The notes below the pieces were generated by a model, which ran no database searches, was not told the origin of the DNA, and saw only the letters and a list, made by a program, of their open reading frames with translations. Position numbers and translations under genes: made by a program. From Paenibacillus marchantiophytorum (lineage in GTDB: Bacteria > Bacillota > Bacilli > Paenibacillales > NBRC-103111): a stretch of 64,000 bases of DNA. Shown in pieces: positions 25,475 through 33,832 of this stretch. Positions within the stretch are counted from its first letter, which is position 1. Every line of letters begins with the position of its first letter. The stretch lies in NCBI RefSeq assembly GCF_014640555.1, contig NZ_BMHE01000003.1, positions 222,147 to 286,146 on the forward strand. Reading direction: 5' to 3'.

Positions 25475-25595
25475 GTTGCGTACCCCCCAGTTTATGAGCT
25501 GCTTATTTACTTCTGGGATCAGTATAACCGCAGCATTAAGTTTTTGTACGCATTCTCGAATGGATGAGCAAGATAACGAAAGAATGACAATTCGA

Positions 25596-28055
25596 TTACG
25601 CTGGTTTTTTCTTATTTTTCACGTTTTGATTGAGAAAATGGATGAGTGCTTGATAGAAATCGCGTTCGTTTTCCACCTTTTGAAAACCATGACCCTCATT
25701 CCGCTTGAGCATATAAGGAACGTCTACATCCAGCTTGCGCAGCGCTTCAACCATTTGATCGGATTCCGCCCTATTCACCCTTGGATCATTCACGCCTTGC
25801 ACAATCATCAGCGGTGATTTGATTTGACTCGCGTGCAGCAAAGGGGATACCATTTCGAGCTGCTTCTTATCTTTAATGGGGTCACCTACCTGTTGAACCA
25901 TCTGTGAGCGATTAAGTTCCCAATATGGTGGAATCGTGTTCATGAAGGTTAGGAGATTCGAAGGCCCTACGTAATCAATACCTGCTGCGTACAAATCAGG
26001 CGTGAAAGCCATGCCGGCTAGTGTCGCATATCCACCATAAGAAGTTCCATATATCGCGATGCGTTCAGGGTCAGCTGTCCCCCTCTTGATCAGCCAGTTT
26101 ACACCGTCGGTAATATCATTCTGCATCGCTTTGCCCCATTGTTTGTCACCGGCATGCAAGAACGCTTTCCCATAGCCTGTAGAACCGCGGAAATTCAATT
26201 GAAGCACGGCATACCCTTGGCTGGCCAACAGCTGAACTTCCATCTGATACCCCCATGAATCCCGAGCCCAAGGTCCTCCATGTGGATTGATAACTACAGG
26301 AAGTTTGTTAGGAGCAACGCCTTTGGGAAGCGTTAAGTAACCGTGAATAATTAAGCCATCCCTACTTTTAAAAGAAATCGGCTTCATGTCGGCCAGCTTA
26401 GACTCATCGATTTTCGGATGAATGTCATCTATTTTATCCAGCTTATCCGCCTTGCGGTCATATAAATAATAAGTGCCATATGATTTATCACTACCCGAAT
26501 ACAAAAGCAGTAGATTCTTATCCGGCGATCCGACTAGATTCCAATGGCGAGTATTCAGCTTGGCCTCAATTTTGTGCGACAGCTCTTCAAATTCTTTGTC
26601 CAAGTAATGCATTTTCATATCATCCGTCTCATAGGATACGGCAAGCATCGCTTTCTTCTTGTAGGAAACGATAAAATTATCGATATCGACTTCGTCATTC
26701 TCATAGATGACTTCTGTCTCTTTCTTCGTAATCGGATCAAATTTCACTAAAGCTTGCTTATCCCGTCCAACGTTTGAAGCAGCATAGATTTGTTCATTAT
26801 TAAAGGAGAACATGACTGGAATAAAGGTATCTTTTGCGTCAAAAGTAGTAATTTTGTCAAAAGCTTTGTCCTCGTCTTCTCTATAAAGCAGGCTGGTCGT
26901 ATCGCCGTCTCTGGCAATCGCAGTCCGAATTTCACCCCAATTATCAGTCTGCCAGTACACGACGTTCCCGGGGTTCTGTATCTGCAACTTGGTATCTCCG
27001 GTACTCAGCTTAACCCGATATACATCCATAACTTTGGGATCACGTTTGTTCATTGTAAGCAAAAGCTCAAAGTCGCTTTCTTCCTTAGCTGGCAGGATGT
27101 CAAGCAAATCTGACTTTACGTTGGTATAGGGAGTTAGGTCCATATCTCCCGAACCGTCAATGTGAACAGCGCGGATATGCTGATTTTCCGTTCCGCCGCT
27201 ATCGACTGTATAGATGAGAATTTTGTCGGTAATCCATATTAAACTGTGAATGTTCTCATCCTTCGAGCTGGTGATTCGCGTGCTTTGCGTCTCCCCAACC
27301 TTTTGGATATGGACATTCATCCGATTCTCCCATGGCTGCAAGTAAGCCAGTGTTTTGCTGTCAGGCGAAAGCCTCATTGAAACCTTATCCGGCATCCGCA
27401 CAAAGTCATCCAAAGAAACAAGACCTTGCGCTGTTTCTTCCTTTTGAGAAAGGGTACGATAAATAAATAAGACAAGCTGTGCACGGGTCACCTGGTTTTG
27501 CGGCATAAATTCCAATTGCTCCGTGATGAAGTTTTGTTTTAACTTCATGACGTCGTCGTGATGGACTTTGCCGATCGTTGTTTCATCTTTGAGCCATGCT
27601 TGAATGCCGTTATCTTGGAGTTGAAAAGCGCGAACGAGCAAACTCGCCATTTGTTCACGGGTTAGGGGAGAATCTGGCTGGTACAGCCCCTCATTGCCCT
27701 GCACAATGTTCTGCTCTTTCAAAGAATTGACCGCCTCGGCATAAGGACTCGTCACTTTCACATCCGTAAACGCGTTTAACGATTTCGGTTTATTCAGCTT
27801 GAGCGCCTTGCTCAGCCATAAGGCCGCATCTCCCCGTGTAACAGCGTCATCTGGATGAAAGCTTCCATCCTCAGCTGCACTAACGATTCCTTTCTGCTTT
27901 AGCACCGTGATTTCTTGACTTGCATAATAGTCTGTGGGCACATCCGGATAGGCGGTTGAGTCGCTGTTGGCCTGAACACCAGTTGGCAGCACAATAGCGG
28001 CAATCCAAACGGCTGCCACCATATGAACTATTCGTTTTCTAAAAGAAACTTTCAT
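25596..28055 (-). CDS. SLH-anchored S9-family prolyl oligopeptidase-like peptidase
   Basis: An 819-residue surface protein. A signal peptide (to about residue 30) is followed by three SLH repeats (about 35-210), a beta-propeller region (about 220-560) and an alpha/beta-hydrolase peptidase domain. The nucleophile motif is YGTSYGGYA, the acid is in GVNDPRVNRAES and the His is in NEGHGFQKVEN. The family cleaves short peptides or acts as acylaminoacyl peptidase; the SLH part should fix it to the cell wall. GGGGGA lies 5 nt before the ATG used here, ten codons inside the longest frame. Confidence 0.9.
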   Translation of the reverse strand: MKVSFRKRIVHMVAAVWIAAIVLPTGVQANSDSTAYPDVPTDYYASQEITVLKQKGIVSAAEDGSFHPDDAVTRGDAALWLSKALKLNKPKSLNAFTDVKVTSPYAEAVNSLKEQNIVQGNEGLYQPDSPLTREQMASLLVRAFQLQDNGIQAWLKDETTIGKVHHDDVMKLKQNFITEQLEFMPQNQVTRAQLVLFIYRTLSQKEETAQGLVSLDDFVRMPDKVSMRLSPDSKTLAYLQPWENRMNVHIQKVGETQSTRITSSKDENIHSLIWITDKILIYTVDSGGTENQHIRAVHIDGSGDMDLTPYTNVKSDLLDILPAKEESDFELLLTMNKRDPKVMDVYRVKLSTGDTKLQIQNPGNVVYWQTDNWGEIRTAIARDGDTTSLLYREDEDKAFDKITTFDAKDTFIPVMFSFNNEQIYAASNVGRDKQALVKFDPITKKETEVIYENDEVDIDNFIVSYKKKAMLAVSYETDDMKMHYLDKEFEELSHKIEAKLNTRHWNLVGSPDKNLLLLYSGSDKSYGTYYLYDRKADKLDKIDDIHPKIDESKLADMKPISFKSRDGLIIHGYLTLPKGVAPNKLPVVINPHGGPWARDSWGYQMEVQLLASQGYAVLQLNFRGSTGYGKAFLHAGDKQWGKAMQNDITDGVNWLIKRGTADPERIAIYGTSYGGYATLAGMAFTPDLYAAGIDYVGPSNLLTFMNTIPPYWELNRSQMVQQVGDPIKDKKQLEMVSPLLHASQIKSPLMIVQGVNDPRVNRAESDQMVEALRKLDVDVPYMLKRNEGHGFQKVENERDFYQALIHFLNQNVKNKKKPA

Positions 28056-28172
28056 GTAAATCCCCCTGTAAAGTTGATACAACAAATGGACGCAATAGAT
28101 TCCATTATATACCAGAGGATAGTAGATTCATAGACTCATAGAATGGATAATTCTAGGAGGTTCTGGCAACTC

Positions 28173-28210
28173 AAAAAGTGCAAGTTGACTGGCTTAGTCA
28201 GCTTGCACTT
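28173..28210 (-). terminator. Rho-independent terminator
   Basis: A 15-bp stem (AAGTGCAAGTTGACT with AGTCAGCTTGCACTT, one wobble) followed on the minus strand by five T, just after the stop at 28214. Confidence 0.88.
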
Positions 28211-28213
28211 CGA

Positions 28214-28762
28214 TTATAGAAAAGCGTGTATTACAAATAAACCTGCAAATGCCAGCCCAGAACGCAAATGCCATTTCCGATCTAACCGCCTATATCTGAA
28301 CAAGCCCGAAACCGGAACCGGAAGTAATACCACAAGCGCAAGCAGTCCACTTAAATTATTGAAATCCAATTTGAAACCGTACATAAAGACGGCAGCGGCA
28401 TGCAGTATAATTAGTGCGATTGCGATAATCGCAATTGGCGTGTGCCACCTTCTCACGAATCGCAGTAAAAAAACGATCGCTTTTTTGACATTAGCCATTT
28501 GATCCCAAATACGCAGTTTGATTATATACATAAGCACATAGTTGGCAAGAACGAAAAATAAAGCAAGTCTTGCATTAGATCCATAATTCTTAAACGTTTG
28601 TTCGAATCGACGGTTGTGCAAAGTTGCAGCGGGTAGATGTATCAGACTCCAGATTTCCCATAGAACAAACAAAATTGAAATAATAATGGCACTAAATACC
28701 CATATCCGTTCTCTTCGGGGGATCCAAGAAGATTTTATGGTGTTGGTTTCCCTTGTTGTCAT
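28214..28762 (-). CDS. Integral membrane protein, possible b-type heme protein
   Basis: A 182-residue protein with four or five helices. I do not recognise the family with confidence. Histidines near helix ends (FVRRWHTPIAI, LILHAAAVF, KWHLRSG and the C-terminal VIHAFL) recall cytochrome b561 or ferric-reductase-like proteins, where His pairs bind heme; this is inference. GGGGGA precedes the ATG. It stands alone between a terminator and a repeat block. Confidence 0.65.
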   Translation of the reverse strand: MTTRETNTIKSSWIPRRERIWVFSAIIISILFVLWEIWSLIHLPAATLHNRRFEQTFKNYGSNARLALFFVLANYVLMYIIKLRIWDQMANVKKAIVFLLRFVRRWHTPIAIIAIALIILHAAAVFMYGFKLDFNNLSGLLALVVLLPVPVSGLFRYRRLDRKWHLRSGLAFAGLFVIHAFL

Positions 28763-28919
28763 GTGCTAAGTTCCCCCTTCAATTAAGATAGGACTACTAT
28801 ACCCGACTATTATTAAAATTAAATGAGAAAAGTTTTTATTCTTACCCTTAACTCAATTTCTCCTTTCTCTTATGCGTTTTCAAACTCGGAGCTAATGTGA
28901 CATCAGCTGCCTTTCATGC

Positions 28920-29205
28920 TGGTTTTACCCCGTTCCCGCCAAATAGCGGATCATAGTTCCTTATCACACTAGGTTCTCTATCATCGCAAAGCCCAAAGGG
29001 AACTACGATCCGTTATAATGCTGAAAACCGCCTAATTTCACTCCAGTGGGAACTACGATCCGTTATTTCGCCATTTCCTGGTCGGAATCAGCATTTCCGC
29101 TTAAATAACGTATCTCAGTTCCCTTTCAGGCAACTTTCACCCCAGTTCCCGCCAATTAGCGGATCGTAGTTCCTTTTCACGCTAGGTTATGTTTCATCAC
29201 TGCTA
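28920..29205. repeat. Dispersed intergenic repeat, type A, inverted copy (locus R5)
   Basis: Motifs near 28941-28960 (forward), 28996-29016 (inverted), 29047-29067 (inverted), 29103-29124 (forward) and 29154-29175 (forward). Read on the minus strand, several spacers (for example the GCAAAGCCCAAAGGGAAC segment) match 150-200 and 12060-12100. It fills most of the 526-bp gap after 28762; nothing else is seen there. Confidence 0.83.
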
Positions 29206-29288
29206 ATGACCCTCCCTTTGCAAAATAGCAGGAGGGCTGCATCAAGGGAAATAAACCTTGATGAGCCCCGCTGGCAATATGACCTAAT

Positions 29289-30943
29289 CTAAACGCTCTT
29301 GCGAAGAACATCCGGCAGCACGTTCAACAGCCGTTCCAGCGTAATTGAATCATCATAATTCCATTTGGCATCCATGAGATAAACAAGGTTATTTTGCACA
29401 GGTGAAAGTTCTCGCCATAATGGACTATTGACTAACAACTTGGCTGAATCCAAGGAGCACTGGTCTTCGCCCACGAGTAAAAATAACCGATCCCCGGCAT
29501 AGGCCTCTATCATTTCAGCCGAAATCTCCTGATATTTAACCCCCATGTCCATCATGGCTCTGACTTTCTCTGAAGGTTTAAAGGCCAGAGGATGATGAAG
29601 TGTGAAAGAGAGTCCATGGTTCCCCATGACGTAAAGCCGCCCATCTACGACAACAATGACAGTTACCGTTTCATTCGCTTTGATATCTAGCCGATATTGG
29701 TTCCATAATGCCTTGGATTTGGACTTATAATTCTTGATCCACTTCTCAGCATGAGCTCTCTTGCCCAATACGGCCGCCATTAATCTAAGCTGCTCGAAGT
29801 TGGCATCTTCTCTGTCAAGAACCAGGGTCGGCGCAATCTGGGAAATGGGCGTTGCTCCGGTTTCAACCGTGTTGCAGTGGAAAATAAAATCGGGCGCGAG
29901 TGCTTTTATTCGCTCCAAATCCTCTTGGGTCCAATATCCATAATATGTTGGAGTTCATTGCGATAAACAACCTGTTTGCCGATTACCGTCAAATCAGCGC
30001 CGACTGGCCTCACGCCAAGCGTAAGCAAATTCCCCAAGGCATAACCAATCACAACAATCCTTGAATTCTGCAAGGGCAGCTCAATCTTAGATCCTAGCTC
30101 CTTCTGAATCATTACATGCCTCGGATCTGTACGCGCATATTGCTTGGGGGAAATTCCCATAGATTGCCGAAATCTACGGTTAAAATAATACTCATCCTTA
30201 AATCCTACCCGGTGCGCGATGTCTCTGAGGGGCGCATTAGAGAGCAGCAACAACTCTGAAGCACGCTTCATACGTACTTCAGTTAAATAATCCAAAGGTT
30301 TATAACCTGTGATAGCTTGAAAAATAGAACTATATTCCCAGCGCCTGACACCCGTTTGCTGTACAAGCTGTTCAACCGTAATATGTTCAATAAAGTGCTC
30401 TTCCAAATAAGCAACAGACTGCTCAACTGCCTGTATGGAATCTGTAGGAGTGCGCTTGCCTTGATGGCTTTCCAGCAAAAACAGCAGCAATTCTTGCAAA
30501 CGAATTTGCTGCTTGAAACTCTCAAATAGCCCCCCATCTTCCCCTTTAGTGATGATTTGCTCCATCAGGTCTACGCATTTGATGAATGGTGTTGGGGTTA
30601 TTGGATGCCCATAGGGCAAGTGCGGGTGTATAGAAAGAGGACTAATATTACCCAAGCGATGAATACTGAAAGTAACCCACAATCCAGCTAAGTCATCACC
30701 TTCTCGAGTATTAAATACTAATTTAGTTTCAGGGTGTGCAATCAAGCTTACTCCCGGCTTAATAGGTACAGCAACTCCGTCAATAAGGAGAGAACCGCGG
30801 CCTTCGGTAAAAGCAATGATTGCATGTCGCCCTTCTATTGGGCTTACATCTATCAATCCGCCAGTGCAATTCATCGAACCAACGGTACCTATGGAAAATA
30901 ATAAATCATGAAGGATTTGTGCTTCCCTGACATCTTGATTCAA
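29289..30943 (-). pseudogene. Frameshifted AraC regulator fused to an iron-siderophore binding domain (Btr-like)
   Basis: Two adjoining frames form one protein. The first (30943 to 29906, 345 codons, TTG start 7 nt after AGGAGG) has a cupin-like N-terminus, an AraC helix-turn-helix pair (about 190-285) and the start of a periplasmic-binding domain (RIVVIGYALGNLLTLGVRPV). The second (29918 to 29289) continues that domain from EDLERIKALAPDFIF to the end. The frame breaks at about 29930, where HIMDIG runs into PKRIWSE and stop. Loss of one base, or of one 7-bp ATATTGG unit, would explain it. The intact type senses a siderophore and activates its uptake genes. The sensor half should be lost here unless slippage restores it. 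Confidence 0.8.
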
Positions 30944-30967
30944 TGGTGATCCTCCTGCAAAACTATT

Positions 30968-30982
30968 TGAGAATGGTTATCA
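30968..30982. promoter_or_regulatory. Fur-box-like site ahead of the AraC-fusion gene
   Basis: TGAGAATGGTTATCA matches the 7-1-7 Fur consensus TGATAATNATTATCA with two mismatches. It lies 25 bp upstream of the TTG start. Confidence 0.6.
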
Positions 30983-31002
30983 ATTATAGGTTTATTGTAC
31001 CG

Positions 31003-31040
31003 AAAAAAAAGAAGCTTATCAACTCGAAGTTGAGAGCTTC
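31003..31040 (-). terminator. Terminator of the siderophore-binding protein gene
   Basis: Interrupted stem (GAAGCT..CAACT with AGTTG..AGCTTC) followed on the minus strand by eight T. Confidence 0.8.
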
Positions 31041-31067
31041 CTACCTATCGATAACTTATATCACCAA

Positions 31068-32033
31068 TTATTTCATTAATTTCGGAAGTTCATCTAATAA
31101 TCGGTCCTTGGTAATCGGATCATCGAAGTTCCATTTCGTTGGGATGTAGTACACTTGTTTGTTGGCAACAGCTTTAATGGATTTATAAACCGAATCATTG
31201 GTAAAAGAATCTGACGCAGCTCTGGCTGCTTCATTATCATCCGTTAATACAAACAGATAGTCCCCTGCAAATTCAGGCATTACCTCGTTGCTTACATCAC
31301 TGAATCTTTCATTCTTATCAATTAAAGTTTGTTTAACCTTGGGAGCAGGCTTGTAACCGAGTGTATCATAAAGGATGGTGGAGAACCCGCTATTCCCCAT
31401 CACATAGAATTCTTTCCCTAAGCGAATGAAAACAGTGGCTGTTTCACCCTCTTTGACAGTTAACTTCCCTTTCATTCCAGCAACTTTCCCTTTGAAATCT
31501 TGTATCCATTTCTCTGCTGCTTGTTTCTTTCCTAGAATATCACCGATGACAAGCAATCGTTCAAAAGTAGGCAGCCTGTCATACGTAACCGTTGGAGCAA
31601 TCTTATTCAGCGCGTCATAATCTGTAGATTTATAATAAGTGCCTCCACTGTCCATCAGGATTAGATCAGGTTCAAGTGAAAGAACCTTCTCCAGATTCGC
31701 TGACACGTCACCAATATCTTGAATACCCACCAACAAATCCGGATAAGCAACCTGTTTGGCAATAACTCCAAGCGCGGCACCTGCTGGTTTAATGCCTAAT
31801 GCCAACAAATCTCCCAAGTCACTGCCTGTGTATACGATTTTTCTGGCTTGCGTTGGGATCACAACTGTATGACCTTTGGAATCTGTAATCATTTTAGTAG
31901 TTGCTTCTCCTTTAGGTTGCTCTGTGGCAACCGTTGGTGCTGATTCCTGAACTTTAGTTCCACAAGCTGCAACCAAAGCGATCATCAAAGTTGTTATTGC
32001 TAATAGGACGAAAAATCTACGTGCAGTTCTCAT
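31068..32033 (-). CDS. Iron-siderophore ABC transporter substrate-binding lipoprotein
   Basis: A 321-residue binding protein of the FecCD-associated class. The signal sequence ends in the lipobox LVAACG, so it is a lipoprotein. The two lobes show VYTGSDLGDLLALGIKP and EKVLSLEPDLIL, and it lacks permease or ATPase partners nearby. It should capture a ferric siderophore and pass it to a permease encoded elsewhere. A perfect Fur box lies about 35 bp upstream of the start, so it is iron-repressed. The broken AraC-fusion gene downstream carries a related binding domain and was probably its activator. Confidence 0.9.
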   Translation of the reverse strand: MRTARRFFVLLAITTLMIALVAACGTKVQESAPTVATEQPKGEATTKMITDSKGHTVVIPTQARKIVYTGSDLGDLLALGIKPAGAALGVIAKQVAYPDLLVGIQDIGDVSANLEKVLSLEPDLILMDSGGTYYKSTDYDALNKIAPTVTYDRLPTFERLLVIGDILGKKQAAEKWIQDFKGKVAGMKGKLTVKEGETATVFIRLGKEFYVMGNSGFSTILYDTLGYKPAPKVKQTLIDKNERFSDVSNEVMPEFAGDYLFVLTDDNEAARAASDSFTNDSVYKSIKAVANKQVYYIPTKWNFDDPITKDRLLDELPKLMK

Positions 32034-32067
32034 CTCGCTCTTTTTCCCCCAATAGTTAATTTATGAA

Positions 32068-32086
32068 GATAATGATAATCATTATC
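32068..32086. promoter_or_regulatory. Perfect Fur box
   Basis: GATAATGATAATCATTATC is identical to the classical 19-bp Fur consensus. It lies 35-53 bp upstream of the substrate-binding lipoprotein start codon. Confidence 0.93.
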
Positions 32087-32167
32087 GTTGATAAGCATAA
32101 TAAAATTTGCATTTCTTAGCAATGGAGAAACCTCATGATTTTTTTGGCACAAACCTCAGTTTACACA

Positions 32168-32206
32168 TAAAAAACGGCTCAATTCGCATCAAGTGCGCAT
32201 GAGCCG
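32168..32206 (-). terminator. Rho-independent terminator
   Basis: Stem CGGCTCA..CGCA with TGCG..TGAGCCG, then a run of six T on the minus strand, after the stop at 32214. Confidence 0.85.
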
Positions 32207-32213
32207 AGCCTGG

Positions 32214-32783
32214 TTACTGGTCCTTCGATTCAATTGGATCGAAATGTTTCAATCTAGTTAATAAGTGAGCTATGTTGAAGATTAAGAAATAGATACCGAC
32301 GTCATATATATATTTCCAATTTTTCGGGTTATAGAAACCCGTCTTCGTGAAGAAAGGTTCCATCACATACGCGCAAACAAGTCCTAAAACAATCCCTTTA
32401 ATAATTGGATTTATTTTCGGTTTTATTTGAATGGCAAACATAACGCCTACTGGAAGCATTGAAAAGTGATAAGGAAGAAATGTCGTTCCCGAACAAGGAA
32501 TAAACTTGATCGGATACGACCATTTCCCCATGGATAAGGCAAACATATCGATGATTTGACCGAGTAGAATCGAACAAATACCAGCTAAAAGCAGTCTAAA
32601 TGTGCTATCCTTCTTCTTATATTTCAACCAAATAAGCCATGGAACAATAAACAAGGCAATGCCCAGCCACCATCTCCATGTAAATATAAAGCTATGAATA
32701 ATAGCATCATTAATCATTGTATTGGCTTCAACGATTTCCTGCTGTGCTTGTTCGACTTGATTAATTCCATCTTGTATCGTCAT
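32214..32783 (-). CDS. CBO0543-type integral membrane protein
   Basis: A 189-residue protein with a short coiled-coil-like N-terminus (NQVEQAQQEIVEA) and about five helices. The WRWWLG, LPYHFSMLPV and KNWKYIYDVGIYF segments match the CBO0543 family of uncharacterised membrane proteins common in Bacillales. No function is known. The longest frame starts upstream at 32888, but that extension has no plausible SD; I start at the ATG at 32783. Confidence 0.75.
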   Translation of the reverse strand: MTIQDGINQVEQAQQEIVEANTMINDAIIHSFIFTWRWWLGIALFIVPWLIWLKYKKKDSTFRLLLAGICSILLGQIIDMFALSMGKWSYPIKFIPCSGTTFLPYHFSMLPVGVMFAIQIKPKINPIIKGIVLGLVCAYVMEPFFTKTGFYNPKNWKYIYDVGIYFLIFNIAHLLTRLKHFDPIESKDQ

Positions 32784-32877
32784 GCTAGTTACATCCCTTC
32801 TCCAATTGGACGCTATCCTCAAGCGTACATGTATTAGAGGATAGTTTATCCAGTTGAAGTGAAGATGATACAGCCTC

Positions 32878-33248
32878 TCACATATCAAGCGATTGTATTA
32901 ACAGCACACGAAGAACGCCGCGGTCGATCTCAGGTCGATCCCCTTCCTGGGGCTCTGCCACCTCATCCAGATAAATTTTGCCGGTTTTATCGAACAGGCG
33001 GAAGTCCTGTCCCTCATACCTGGCCAGCGCTTCGAATTGGTCGATTAACCCCGCCTCTCGGAGTGCCTTTTGGCCAGAATCGTGATGAATTCCTAATGAC
33101 CCGCCCTGCTCGGAGATTGTTCTCGTTCATAGACGACGCTCGCCACACCATGCTGCTGTAAAATACGCGCCAATGTTAACCCTCCAGGGCCTGCCCCTAC
33201 GATAGCGATGCGTTGTTGTTGTTTTGTATTTGCTATTGTTGTTGTCAT
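32878..33248 (-). pseudogene. Truncated, frameshifted FAD-dependent monooxygenase (TetX-like)
   Basis: From the ATG at 33248 (GAGGTG 9 nt upstream) one frame gives RIAIVGAGPGGLTLARILQQ and VVYERE, a FAD-binding N-terminus, then hits a stop near 33104. A second frame continues GGSLGIHHDSGQKALREAG and RPEIDRGVLRVLLIQSL to a TGA at 32878. This matches the first about 120 residues of TetX-like and related aromatic-ring monooxygenases (usually about 380). The rest is gone, so it is a relic. Confidence 0.82.
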
Positions 33249-33300
33249 ATGAATTTACACCTCGGAGTTAGATTTTGAATGCCTTGATCTATTTATACCA

Positions 33301-33317
33301 TACGAACATTGTTCGTA
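33301..33317. promoter_or_regulatory. Palindrome ahead of the monooxygenase relic
   Basis: TACGAACATTGTTCGTA is a perfect 17-bp palindrome about 55 bp upstream of the relic's start codon. It resembles a LexA box but has CGAAC-N3-GTTCG rather than N4, so a TetR-type operator is as likely. Confidence 0.5.
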
Positions 33318-33339
33318 AAGAGCCGGGGCAACCACTCGA

Positions 33340-33730
33340 TCACTCCAAACCATTACAAAAAACCTAGCCCGGAGCTAGGTCACCAATTCCGTGTACCTTG
33401 AGGCAAACCTCAAGCCCCCCTAACGAACTCAATACCCTTTATTCGGCCAAAATCGCTCATTCTGAAAATCTAATGAACTCCAGATGCGCTATTTCAAGCA
33501 AATGCTCACCATTCAGCCAATAAAGTGCTCGTTAGCGCCAACTCAGTTCAATAAATCTCCAAAGTAGCCATTTTCACCTATATAAGCATCGTACAGTTCA
33601 TTAGATGCCCTTTAAACCGAAAACCCTCAAAGCAAAGAAGACTGCGGTAGACGCCAAGAAGGGGTAAGCTTCGCTCACCCCAAACCCAAAAACATATAAA
33701 TTCCGACGAAAAATCCCAGCCAGCAGCTAG
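33340..33730. repeat. Dispersed intergenic repeat, type C (locus R6) with flanks
   Basis: Inverted motifs near 33420-33443 and 33471-33494, forward motifs near 33531-33555 and 33580-33605. It is preceded by a small CCTAGC/GCTAGG hairpin at about 33362-33382 and followed by a tail (GGTAAGCTTCGCTCACCCC) that recurs at about 55378. The motif AATGAACTCCAGATGCGCTA is the copy that best shows the relation to type A/B. The remainder of the gap to 33832 holds no gene. Confidence 0.85.
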
Positions 33731-33832
33731 GTCATTTATGAGCGTGATGAATACGATAGCTGCTAGGGCTTCTCCCCTAATTTCTCAGCACCTTATCCTA
33801 TTCACCGAGCAACGCCCCTCCTTAAATTTTAT

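Noticed and set aside
28141..28175. T-box or other leader element suggested by AGGAGGTTCTGGCAAC
   Set aside because: No specifier stem or antiterminator pair was found, and no gene follows on that strand.
32859..33161. Plus-strand ORF of 100 codons
   Set aside because: It is the antisense of the clear monooxygenase relic.
33301..33317. LexA (SOS) box
   Set aside because: Half-sites CGAAC/GTTCG are 3 bp apart; the Gram-positive LexA site needs 4.
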